Shown: positions 34,299 to 41,327 of the stretch, one piece after another
Layout of the letters: each line of letters begins with the position of its first letter
Numbering within the stretch: the stretch's first letter is position 1
Source: an uncultured Dehalococcoidia bacterium
GTDB lineage: Bacteria; Chloroflexota; Dehalococcoidia; Lucifugimonadales; UBA1123
Length of the DNA stretch: 64,000 nt
Assembly: GCA_958296105.1 (NCBI GenBank)
Contig: OY282441.1
Location: 2,873,800-2,937,799, forward strand
Reading direction: 5' to 3'
Notes under the pieces: model-generated
Told to the model about the DNA's origin: nothing
The model's database searches: none
The model's input: the letters and a program-made list of their open reading frames with translations, nothing else
Made by a program: the position numbers and the translations under genes

Positions 34299-34631
34299 TT
34301 ACCCGTTGATCGTCAGCGTGACTATGGCGGCGATCAATGCGGCGATGATGACGAACATGCCCGCGCCGACCATGATAGCCATGGCCTTCAGCCACCCTTC
34401 CAGCCTGTCCATGCGCCCGCTCAATTCTTCGTGGTTGGCCTGAATCAGAGCGAGCGCCGCCTCATGGTTGGCCTGAGCCAGAGCATGGTTGGCCTGAATC
34501 AGATCGTGGAGAGCCTCGTAGTTGGCTTGAATGAGAGCGTTCGTCGCCTCGTGGTTAGCTTGAATCAGATCGCGCAGAGCCTCGACCGATTCTCGGGTTG
34601 CGACTTCGCGCTCGACTGTGGGCATTGTCAT
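34299..34631 (-). CDS. array gene 5: tail-anchored coiled-coil protein, 110 aa
   Basis: Modules 11-11-7-11-7 (47 residues), including the distinctive 11-mer LIQANYEALHD shared with gene 4. It differs from gene 4 by exactly one inserted 11-residue step (LAQANHEAALA plus LIQANHE instead of LAQANHE). Junction lacks INELGGR. Confidence 0.85.
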   Translation of the reverse strand: MTMPTVEREVATRESVEALRDLIQANHEATNALIQANYEALHDLIQANHALAQANHEAALALIQANHEELSGRMDRLEGWLKAMAIMVGAGMFVIIAALIAAIVTLTING

Positions 34632-34637
34632 GTTACA

Positions 34638-34937
34638 TTACCCGTTGATCGTCAGCGTGACTATGGCGGCGATCAGCGCGGCAATGATGACGAACATGCC
34701 CGCGCCGACCATGATCGCCATAGCCTTCAGCCATCCTTCCAGCCTGTCCATGCGCCCACTTAATTCTTCGTGGTTGGCCTGAGCCAGAGCATGGTTGGCC
34801 TGAATCAGATCGTGGAGAGCCTCGTAGTTGGCTTGAATGAGAGCGTTCGTCGCCTCGTGGTTAGCCTGAATCAGATCGCGCAGAGCCTCGACCGATTCTC
34901 GGGTTGCGACTTCGCGCTCGACTGTGGGCATTGTCAT
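34638..34937 (-). CDS. array gene 4: tail-anchored coiled-coil protein, 99 aa
   Basis: Modules 11-11-7-7 (36 residues): LIQANHEATNA, LIQANYEALHD, LIQANHA, LAQANHE. Junction lacks INELGGR, as in genes 5 and 6, so these three adjacent copies share one ancestral deletion of a whole heptad. Confidence 0.85.
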   Translation of the reverse strand: MTMPTVEREVATRESVEALRDLIQANHEATNALIQANYEALHDLIQANHALAQANHEELSGRMDRLEGWLKAMAIMVGAGMFVIIAALIAAIVTLTING

Positions 34938-34943
34938 GTTACA

Positions 34944-35252
34944 TTACCCGTTGACTGTCAGCGTGACTATGGCGGCGATCAGCGCGGCGATGATGACGAA
35001 CATGCCCGCGCCGACCATGATAGCCATGGCCTTCAGCCATCCTTCCAGCCTGTCCATGCGCCCGCCCAGTTCGTTGATGCGCCCGCTTAATTCTTCATGG
35101 TTGGCCTGAGCCAACTCACGGTTAGCCTGAATCAGTTCACGGTTGGCTTGAATGAGAGCGTGCGTCGCCTCGTGGTTGGCTTGAATCAGATCGCGCAGAG
35201 CCTCGACCGATTCTCGGGTTGCGACTTCGCGCTCGACTGTGGGCATTGTCAT
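34944..35252 (-). CDS. array gene 3: tail-anchored coiled-coil protein, 102 aa
   Basis: Modules 11-7-7-7 (32 residues): LIQANHEATHA, LIQANRE, LIQANRE, LAQANHE. It is gene 2 minus one LIQANRE heptad. The junction has INELGGR, so total length exceeds gene 6 by seven although the variable part is equally long. Confidence 0.85.
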   Translation of the reverse strand: MTMPTVEREVATRESVEALRDLIQANHEATHALIQANRELIQANRELAQANHEELSGRINELGGRMDRLEGWLKAMAIMVGAGMFVIIAALIAAIVTLTVNG

Positions 35253-35258
35253 GTTACG

Positions 35259-35588
35259 TTACCCGTTGACTGTCAGCGTGACTATGGCGGCGATCAGCGC
35301 GGCGATGATGACGAACATGCCCGCGCCGACCATGATCGCCATGGCCTTCAGCCACCCTTCCAGCCTGTCCATGCGCCCGCCCAGTTCGTTGATGCGCCCG
35401 CTTAATTCTTCATGGTTGGCCTGAGCCAACTCACGGTTGGCCTGAATCAGTTCACGGTTGGCCTGAATCAGTTCACGGTTGGCCTGAATGAGAGCGTTCG
35501 TTGCCTCGTGGTTGGCCTGAATCAGATCGCGCAGAGCCTCGACCGATTCTCGGGTTGCCACTTCGCGCTCGACTGTGGGCATTGTCAT
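35259..35588 (-). CDS. array gene 2: tail-anchored coiled-coil protein, 109 aa
   Basis: Modules 11-7-7-7-7 (39 residues), with three consecutive LIQANRE heptads after LIQANHEATNA and a final LAQANHE. INELGGR present. Three identical 21-bp units in a row are an obvious substrate for slippage, giving gene 3 by loss of one. Confidence 0.85.
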   Translation of the reverse strand: MTMPTVEREVATRESVEALRDLIQANHEATNALIQANRELIQANRELIQANRELAQANHEELSGRINELGGRMDRLEGWLKAMAIMVGAGMFVIIAALIAAIVTLTVNG

Positions 35589-35594
35589 GTTACG

Positions 35595-35981
35595 TTACCC
35601 GTTGATTGTAAGTGTGACTATGGCAGCGATCAATGCGGCGATGATGACGAACATGCCCGCGCCGACCATGATCGCCATGGCCTTCAGCCATCCTTCCAGC
35701 CTGTCCATGCGCCCGCCCAGTTCGTTGATGCGCCCGCTTAACTCTTCGTGGTTGGCCTGAATCAGATCGTGGAGAGCCCCGTAGTTGGTCTGAATCAGAG
35801 TGTTCGTCGCCTCACGGTTGGCTTGAATCAGGGCGAGCGTAGCCTCGTGGTTAGCCTGAGCCTGAGCTTGGTTGGCTCGAATGAGAGCGTTCGTCGCCTC
35901 GTGGTTGGCCTGAATCAGATCGCGCAGAGCCTCGACCGATTCTCGCGTTGCCACTTCTCGCTCGACTGTGGGCATTGTCAT
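35595..35981 (-). CDS. array gene 1: tail-anchored coiled-coil protein, 128 aa (promoter-proximal)
   Basis: First transcribed copy. Modules 11-7-11-11-11-7 (58 residues), the most degenerate set: LIRANQA, QAQANHEATLA, LIQANREATNT and LIQTNYGALHD occur only here. Greater divergence at the end of the array is what unequal crossing-over predicts. Its ATG has no strong ribosome binding site (GGTAG 5 nt before). INELGGR and ING terminus are present. Confidence 0.85.
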   Translation of the reverse strand: MTMPTVEREVATRESVEALRDLIQANHEATNALIRANQAQAQANHEATLALIQANREATNTLIQTNYGALHDLIQANHEELSGRINELGGRMDRLEGWLKAMAIMVGAGMFVIIAALIAAIVTLTING

Positions 35982-36225
35982 GTTTCACTACCAATTTCGC
36001 GCCTGCCTCGCGCCGGAGGGTCGCACGTCGGCATTGTACCACATCCGCCAAAGGTCACTTGCTCGCCATGAGATCCGCGTTCCACGTCGTACTCGGGCTG
36101 AGTCAGCAGTGTGAGACGGTTGGCATCGGCCGGAACGCCGCAGTTGGCGAAGCCGAAACTGGGAGATCCTCGGAACCGGATCCACGGGAGAAGTAGGCTG
36201 GCGGGAATGCTCCGAAAGCGCCTTC
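35982..36225 (-). promoter_or_regulatory. 244-bp leader of the array with candidate -10 element
   Basis: Gap between fabG and array gene 1. On the minus strand TGTGGTACAAT gives an extended -10-like TACAAT at 36033-36038, about 50 nt before the first array ATG; no good -35 box was found 16-18 bp upstream. No coding sequence, repeat or terminator is evident, so it is unclear if the array has its own promoter or is read through from fabG. Confidence 0.4.
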
Positions 36226-36978
36226 TCAGATGGCCATTCCGCCGTCGACGCTGACGATCTGGCCAGTCATGTACTTGGCCTTCTGGCTGGCGATGAACGC
36301 GACGAGATGGGCTACGTCGTCCACTTCCCCGAAGTGTCCCTGCGGGATCCACGTCATAATCGTATCTTTGGTCTTTTGCGGCAGCACGTCAACGGTGTCG
36401 GTGCTGATGTAGCCGGGAGTCACGGTGTTTACGGTAATGCCGCGAGTGGCGACCTCTTTGGCGAGCGCCTTGGTGAAGCCGATCATTCCGGCCTTGGACG
36501 CAGAGTAGTTGACCTGCCCGATGTTGCCCCTAATCCCGACCACAGAGCCTATGTTGATGATCCTGCCCCATCGCCTTCGGATCATCTGGCGGACGACGGC
36601 TCTGGTGCAGTAGAACATGCCGTTAAGGTTCGTGGCGATTACGCTGTCCCACGCTTCATCCGACATCCGCACCAGCAGACTGTCGCTGATTATGCCGGCG
36701 TTGTTGACCAAGATGTCTATGCGGCCGAAGCGCTTCGAGACTTGCTCGACCATGCTGGACACTTGGCCCAAGTCGCTGACGTCTGCCTGCACCGCGAACG
36801 CCTCCACGCCCTGGGATTCGAGCGTATCGACGGTGATGGCGGCTTGGTCAGGCGAGCTGTTGTAGTTGACAGCCACATGTACGCCCATCTCGCCAAGACG
36901 CAGCGCCACCGCCCTGCCAATACCTTTCGACGCGCCCGTGACCAGCGCGAAGCGTCCGTCGATGTCAGACTTGCCCAA
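36226..36978 (-). CDS. fabG: 3-oxoacyl-[acyl-carrier-protein] reductase
   Basis: 250 residues from TTG 36978, with GGAGG 4-5 nt upstream. SDR with VTGASKGIGRA (cofactor), NNAGI, the Ser at about 141 (NIGSVVG) and YSASKAGMIGFTKALAKE with Y-x3-K. The strict FabG-like sequence, NTVTPGYI and the position 12 bp after plsX identify the fatty-acid elongation ketoreductase. No acpP follows; instead the coiled-coil array begins 244 bp further on. Confidence 0.93.
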   Translation of the reverse strand: MGKSDIDGRFALVTGASKGIGRAVALRLGEMGVHVAVNYNSSPDQAAITVDTLESQGVEAFAVQADVSDLGQVSSMVEQVSKRFGRIDILVNNAGIISDSLLVRMSDEAWDSVIATNLNGMFYCTRAVVRQMIRRRWGRIINIGSVVGIRGNIGQVNYSASKAGMIGFTKALAKEVATRGITVNTVTPGYISTDTVDVLPQKTKDTIMTWIPQGHFGEVDDVAHLVAFIASQKAKYMTGQIVSVDGGMAI

Positions 36979-36990
36979 GGTTCCTCCTGA

Positions 36991-38010
36991 TCACGCCCCA
37001 AGCCTGGATTCCAGCGCTTCGAGCTGTCGATTCATTTCGGGGATGAAGTCGGCGCGCACGGTGAGAGCGGCGGTTTCGATGGCTCGCTCCACGGCGTCGG
37101 CGCGCGCGGATCCGTGTCCCACCACGCTGACGCCGTTGACGCCGAACAACGGCCCGCCGCCCCTCGTCTCCACCACGTTGCTCACGGCGTAGATCTCTTG
37201 CAGCAGGCGGTCGAGGCCATCCGCCGGCAGCATGTCCGACAGTCTGGCGCGGAGGTGCGCCTCCATCTGCTGCCCCAGCCCTTCGGTCAGCTTCATGACG
37301 ATGTTTCCCACGAATCCGTCGCAGACGACCACTTCAGCCGCGCCTTTCGGAACATCGTTCGCCTCCACGTTGCCGATGAAGTTGAGTCCGCTCTTCTCGA
37401 ACATCTCTGTAGTTTCCTGAACCTGCCTGTTGCCCTTGCCCACCTCCGCGCCAACGCTCAAGAGCGCCACTCTGGGGTTTTCCACCCCCCAGAACGATCG
37501 GGCGAACACGTCTCCGATAGCGCCGAAGTTGAGCAGCTGTCTGGGGCGGCAGTCCACGTTCGCGCCGAGATCGAGTATACAGGTGTGGGGGGCTACTCCC
37601 ACTACGGGCCCGCCCAGCGCGGGGCGCTCCACGCCTTTGGCGAGGCCAAGCACTATGGCGGCGGCGGCCATGGCCGCTCCGGTGGATCCCATCGAGACGC
37701 AGGCGTCGGCGTGGCCCTGTTTGACCATGCCTGTCGAGACGAGGACGGACGCCCTCGGCTTTCGGCGCAGCGCCAGCGCGGGCGACTCGTCCTCTTCGAT
37801 GACGCCTTCGCTGGGAATGACCGCTATGGGCAGGCGGGACGTGTCGTACTCCGAAAGCTCGCGGCCAACCGCTTCTGGGTCGCCGACCAAGAGTATGTGT
37901 CCTTCCCCCCTCGCCGCGAACTGCGCCGCTCCCCTGACGACTTCGGACGGAGCGTTGTCTCCGCCCATGGCATCTACGGCTATCCTAACTGGCTTGGAAT
38001 GTGAGTCCAA
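36991..38010 (-). CDS. plsX: phosphate acyltransferase PlsX
   Basis: 339 residues from TTG 38010 with AGAGG 8 nt upstream. PlsX signatures: RIAVDAMGGDNAPSEVVRGA at the start (in parts), SMGSTGAAMAAA, CDGFVGNIVMKLTEG and GGGPLFGVNGVSVVGHG. It makes acyl-phosphate from acyl-ACP for phospholipid synthesis. Together with fabG, the dehydratases and fabL it forms a fatty acid and membrane lipid block on this strand. Confidence 0.96.
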   Translation of the reverse strand: MDSHSKPVRIAVDAMGGDNAPSEVVRGAAQFAARGEGHILLVGDPEAVGRELSEYDTSRLPIAVIPSEGVIEEDESPALALRRKPRASVLVSTGMVKQGHADACVSMGSTGAAMAAAAIVLGLAKGVERPALGGPVVGVAPHTCILDLGANVDCRPRQLLNFGAIGDVFARSFWGVENPRVALLSVGAEVGKGNRQVQETTEMFEKSGLNFIGNVEANDVPKGAAEVVVCDGFVGNIVMKLTEGLGQQMEAHLRARLSDMLPADGLDRLLQEIYAVSNVVETRGGGPLFGVNGVSVVGHGSARADAVERAIETAALTVRADFIPEMNRQLEALESRLGA

Positions 38011-38044
38011 AATCTGCGCCTCTCCAAATGTATGGCAGTGGAAT

Positions 38045-38443
38045 TCAGGCGACCGTGAGCTCGGTCTGCCCGGCTATGGCAGTCTCCCCATCGTCCTTCG
38101 TCACGGATACGGAGCATACGATTCTGCGCGCGTTCCCCGACTCGGTGACGGACCTGACGCTCCCTCGCGCCGTGACGCGCTGGCCGGGCTTGACCGGAGA
38201 CCGAAACCTGATCTTCATTTTGCCGCTTTCCGCCCAGTCTCGACCGAACGCGGACGTCATCATCTCCGAGATAGTCGCGGCGACCATCATCCCGTGCGCG
38301 ATCGTGCCGCCGAACTGACTCCGCGCCGCGAATTCGTGATCTACGTGAATGGGGTTGAAGTCGCCGGACGCTCGGGCGTACTGCTCGATCCGCGCCTGAT
38401 CTATCGACTTTTCGACCGTCGGCAGAGCGTCTCCCTTCCGCAT
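38045..38443 (-). CDS. MaoC-like (R)-hydratase/dehydratase
   Basis: 132 residues from ATG 38443, which overlaps the previous stop as TGATG. Hot-dog fold with the hydratase-2 motif: ASGDFNPIHVDHEFA (catalytic Asp and His) and GTIAHGMMVAATISEM. The family hydrates or dehydrates acyl-thioesters; in mycobacterial FAS-II a pair HadA/HadB forms the 3-hydroxyacyl-ACP dehydratase. The coupled partner upstream and plsX/fabG downstream suggest the same job here, replacing FabZ. Confidence 0.88.
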   Translation of the reverse strand: MRKGDALPTVEKSIDQARIEQYARASGDFNPIHVDHEFAARSQFGGTIAHGMMVAATISEMMTSAFGRDWAESGKMKIRFRSPVKPGQRVTARGSVRSVTESGNARRIVCSVSVTKDDGETAIAGQTELTVA

Positions 38444-38874
38444 CAGCAGCCCGCCTCTCGCGGCCCCAGTCCGGCGGGAATCATTATGGTACTCTTGCCA
38501 GTCATAACCTCGCTCCCATCTTCGGCGGCAACTCGGCAGTCTACTACCAGGAACCTCCACCCACCGCGCAGCGAGTTCTGAGCCAGCGTCGCTTCGCAGT
38601 CCAGAGAGTCTCCGACGCGCGCGGCGGAACGAAACTCGAACTCCTGGCCCACGTGAAGAGTGCCGCCCGGTATCCGCAGATCCTGGACGACTCCCCTGAT
38701 GCTCAGCGCCGCCACCGCCATCGCGGGAACCAGCTCGCGCCCGCTCGCGTCCGAGGCGCGCGCGCTCCGATCCTGAACGGCCTCCGCGTAGTCGGACAGC
38801 ATTTCGGAATCCAGCGTGCGCCTGTGCGCGGAGACCTGCTGACCAGGCTCCAGCTCTGCGTAATCTTCGACCAT
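38443..38874 (-). CDS. FAS1-like/HadA-type hot-dog dehydratase subunit
   Basis: 143 residues from ATG 38874 with GAGGG upstream. The sequence fits a MaoC N-terminal-like hot-dog (LVPAMAVAALSIRGVV, LHVGQEFEFRSAARVGDSLDC) without the catalytic Asp-His motif. This is how the non-catalytic subunit of HadAB-type dehydratases looks. It is translated in tandem with the catalytic MaoC protein (TGATG). A consensus promoter lies 35 bp upstream. Confidence 0.78.
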   Translation of the reverse strand: MVEDYAELEPGQQVSAHRRTLDSEMLSDYAEAVQDRSARASDASGRELVPAMAVAALSIRGVVQDLRIPGGTLHVGQEFEFRSAARVGDSLDCEATLAQNSLRGGWRFLVVDCRVAAEDGSEVMTGKSTIMIPAGLGPREAGC

Positions 38875-38908
38875 CAGTCCCTCGAACCGCCCAAGCGAAT
38901 TCGCAAAG

Positions 38909-38937
38909 ATTATAGTGCCGAACGGGGGGCAAATCAA
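38909..38937 (-). promoter_or_regulatory. promoter of the dehydratase-plsX-fabG operon
   Basis: On the minus strand TTGATT (38932-38937), a 17-bp spacer and a perfect TATAAT (38909-38914), 35 bp before the first start codon. Confidence 0.8.
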
Positions 38938-38977
38938 CGCGGCTCTCCCAAGAGACGAGAGGCGGATCGCGCGGCTT

Positions 38978-39343
38978 TCACTCGGACAGATTGGTGGCGC
39001 CCCTCTGCATCTGCGCCTCTTCCAGCAGCCTGCCCAGAACCACGTAGGACGCCTCTTCCGAGTAGTCGAGCTGACATACTCCCAGCGCGCGATAGAGAAC
39101 GCCGGTGGAGACTCTGGCAAGCGCGGACTGTCCAAGAGGCGGCAGTCTCACCCCCAGCGCCTGCGCCACGAATCCACCTGCCAGCATTCCGTTCGGAGTC
39201 AGGTAGCACCTGAGTATCTCGCGGCCCTGATATGTCAGCGCCAAGCCCTGCTCGTCCTGCGCCAGGGTCATCCGCAGATGCGCTCTGGGAGTTTCGATAA
39301 GCTCGTTCCCGTAGTCGGATACCCAAACATCTTTCTCTGGCAA
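38978..39343 (-). CDS. hypothetical protein
   Basis: 121 residues if translation starts at TTG 39343, which has GGAG 8 nt upstream; a GTG at 39352 is the alternative. No signal peptide, membrane helix or recognised motif. Composition is that of a folded soluble protein (two Tyr-rich and Leu-rich stretches, YVVLGRLLEEAQ at the end). It precedes the dehydratase operon, which has its own promoter. I do not recognise a family. Confidence 0.6.
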   Translation of the reverse strand: MPEKDVWVSDYGNELIETPRAHLRMTLAQDEQGLALTYQGREILRCYLTPNGMLAGGFVAQALGVRLPPLGQSALARVSTGVLYRALGVCQLDYSEEASYVVLGRLLEEAQMQRGATNLSE

Positions 39344-39376
39344 TGCGCTCACTCCATGCACGATACTTATTACAGA

Positions 39377-39409
39377 GGCTATTATAGCCTGTGTTCGCTG
39401 CCTGTGTTC
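39377..39409 (-). promoter_or_regulatory. palindrome with TATAAT and a 10-bp direct repeat
   Basis: GGCTATTATAGCC (39377-39389) is a perfect 13-bp palindrome whose minus strand reads TATAAT. Overlapping it, GCCTGTGTTC is repeated at 39387-39396 and 39400-39409. Placed 35-60 bp before the hypothetical gene, it may be its promoter plus an operator; no -35 consensus was seen. Confidence 0.5.
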
Positions 39410-39495
39410 TCTAACAGTCACCCCGCTTGCCCGCCGCCAGTCGCCAGAATAGAATAGGCTTGCAGTTGTAATCCGAAGCAGAAGGATCTGTCCGA

Positions 39496-40098
39496 ATGGC
39501 GAAGAAGTGGAGCAGGCGAGAGTTCGAGCTGCCAAGAACGCACGGCTGGCGGACGACTCGGCCCGGCAACAAGATATTCGTGGCTGACAGGGGCGCGGTG
39601 CAGTTCGAGTTCCCAGCCAGCTGGATAGTCGATCCCGGACCGGAGGGGTCCATCAGACTGCGCGACAAGCCGGAGCCCGATGACAGCCTGCGGCTGGAGG
39701 TCTCCGTCATCCAGCACCACGTACAGGACGACCGAGCGCCGCGCGGGTACAGAGCGGCGAACATAGACTGGAGCGATCTGCCCCTCGCCAAGCTGCTCCT
39801 AGACGTTACGGCGAGGAGCGAAAGGCGAGACGTAACGGAGCGCGGACAGATCAGCGAGGCGCGCAGGCGCGACTTGGAAGTGGCGTGGTACCAGATCGAG
39901 TTCATGGACCCCGGCGAGAAGCGCAAGGCGTACTCGCGCCTGTGCCTTGCCAGAGGGCGCGGAGTCCATTCGTTCATCACCCTGGAATTCTGGCCCGAAG
40001 ACGCATCACTGGCGAACCGTGTCTGGCGGGGCGTACTCGCCACACTCAAGCTGGGCGAGTACATATCCGACCCGACCCAAGTCTCTCGGATGAACTGA
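39496..40098 (+). CDS. hypothetical protein
   Basis: 200 residues, soluble, rich in Arg and Asp. It contains a beta-rich central part (GAVQFEFPASWIVDPGPEGSIRL) that resembles the start of small uncharacterised stress or lipoprotein-associated domains, and ends with ASLANRVWRGVLATLKLGEYI. No catalytic motif is recognisable. It lies 97 bp before the SelA-fold enzyme on the same strand. Confidence 0.65.
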   Translation: MAKKWSRREFELPRTHGWRTTRPGNKIFVADRGAVQFEFPASWIVDPGPEGSIRLRDKPEPDDSLRLEVSVIQHHVQDDRAPRGYRAANIDWSDLPLAKLLLDVTARSERRDVTERGQISEARRRDLEVAWYQIEFMDPGEKRKAYSRLCLARGRGVHSFITLEFWPEDASLANRVWRGVLATLKLGEYISDPTQVSRMN

Positions 40099-40195
40099 CC
40101 AACGGAGCAGGCAAGCAGCGATCCAAGCGCGAACCGCGACCGACCAACCGCCCCATCTCCCAACAGCGGGAGAGGGCCGATATGAAGGGGAGAAG

Positions 40196-41317
40196 ATGGC
40201 AAGCATATTCGAGGAGCTGGGCGTGCGTCCCGTGATCAACGCACAGGGCAACAGAACGCTCTTGGGAGGCGGCACGCCCGCGCCGGATATCCGCGCGATG
40301 ATGGACGCCGCCGAAGACCACTACGTGAACATGAGCGAGCTTATGGACGCGGTGGGCGAGCGCATCGCCGGAATGCTCGGCGTCGAGGCGGCGCTGGTCA
40401 CTTCCGGCTGCTCCGCCGCGCTCGCATACGCGGCGGCGGCGTGCATGACCGGCGACGACGCAGACAAGATCGAGCGCATTCCCGACACGACCGACATGCC
40501 CAACGAGTTCATAATCCAGCGCCAGCTGCGCGTGAAGTACGACCGCTGCATGACGATACCCGGCGGCAGGCTGGTCGAGATCGGAGACGAGGACAGGACC
40601 ACCGCAGACCAGCTCGAAGCCGCCATTGGGCAGCGCACCGCTGGCATCCACTACCTCGCCCCCGGAGACCGATCCCCCGGCGCGCTCCCGCTGGAGCAGG
40701 TCATCGAGATCGGACACGCGCGCGGCGTCCCCATCGTGGTCGATGCCGCCGGTCAGGTGTACCCGACCGATCTGCTGAGCAAATACGTCAAGATGGGCGC
40801 GGACCTCGTAGCCTACGGCGCAAAGTACTTCGGCGCGGTCAACTCCAGCGGCATACTCACCGGCGCGAGCGATCTGGTCGAAGTGGCGCGCTCGCACAGC
40901 TTCGTGGGCTTCGAGGCATCGCCCATACGCTCCTTCGGACGCCCCATGAAGGTGGACAGGCAGGAGGTGGTCGCCGTCTACGGCGCGCTCAGAGCGTGGC
41001 TGACGATGAACCACGAGGACAGAATCGCCGGATACGAGGCGAGAGTCGCCGCCATGAAGCCAATGCTCGCAGACATAGACGGCATCTCGTTCGAGGACCT
41101 TCAGGACGACGGATTTCTGGAGGGGCTTACCATCGTCGTGGACGAAGACGCCGCAGGCATGAGCGGGGCGGACGTGGTCGAAGAGCTGAGAAACGGCAAT
41201 CCGAGCGTGTGGGTGCGCGAACACGAAACCGCAGACAGATTTTCCCTCCGCCTGCTGACACTGCCGCAGAGCGCGGAGAGCGCCATCGTCGACCGGCTTC
41301 ATCAGATTCTGGGGTAG
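40196..41317 (+). CDS. SelA-fold PLP-dependent enzyme (aminotransferase class V superfamily)
   Basis: 373 residues, ATG with GGGGAG just upstream. Fold type I PLP enzyme of the SelA/DgaE group: the opening GVRPVINAQGNRTLLGG, LVTSGCSAALAYAAAACM (phosphate-binding loop), VVDAAGQVYP (Asp for the pyridine N) and the Lys in DLVAYGAKYFGA. No selenocysteine genes are near, so it is more likely a lyase or racemase-like enzyme (D-glucosaminate-6-phosphate ammonia-lyase type) than selenocysteine synthase. Confidence 0.8.
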   Translation: MASIFEELGVRPVINAQGNRTLLGGGTPAPDIRAMMDAAEDHYVNMSELMDAVGERIAGMLGVEAALVTSGCSAALAYAAAACMTGDDADKIERIPDTTDMPNEFIIQRQLRVKYDRCMTIPGGRLVEIGDEDRTTADQLEAAIGQRTAGIHYLAPGDRSPGALPLEQVIEIGHARGVPIVVDAAGQVYPTDLLSKYVKMGADLVAYGAKYFGAVNSSGILTGASDLVEVARSHSFVGFEASPIRSFGRPMKVDRQEVVAVYGALRAWLTMNHEDRIAGYEARVAAMKPMLADIDGISFEDLQDDGFLEGLTIVVDEDAAGMSGADVVEELRNGNPSVWVREHETADRFSLRLLTLPQSAESAIVDRLHQILG

Positions 41318-41327
41318 ACGCTTCTCT

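Larger units (their letters stand above)
32820..35981 (-). repeat. nine-gene tandem array of tail-anchored coiled-coil proteins
   Basis: Nine complete paralogous genes run head to tail on the minus strand, each separated from the next by exactly 6 nt. All share a 21-residue N-terminus (MTMPTVEREVATRESVEALRD) given here as one family mark, and a C-terminus ELSGR-(INELGGR)-MDRLEGWLK followed by a hydrophobic helix and TLT(I/V)NG. Only the middle varies, and it is composed entirely of 7-residue (LIQANRE-like) and 11-residue (LIQANHEATNA-like) modules, 32 to 79 residues in total. I number the genes 1-9 in transcription order, from right to left. Confidence 0.93.

Noticed and set aside
33777-34763. 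Long open frames on the plus strand through the coiled-coil array (up to 328 codons)
   Set aside because: They arise because the repeated coding units are free of stops in the antisense frame; they lack ribosome binding sites, break at gene junctions and differ where the minus-strand proteins are conserved.
32820-35981. CRISPR array or diversity-generating retroelement
   Set aside because: Units are coding, contiguous and lack unique spacers; differences are whole modules, not adenine-directed substitutions, and no reverse transcriptase or cas gene is present.
40196-41317. Selenocysteine synthase selA
   Set aside because: Only the fold matches; no selB, selD or tRNA-Sec is near and SelA-like lyases are common.
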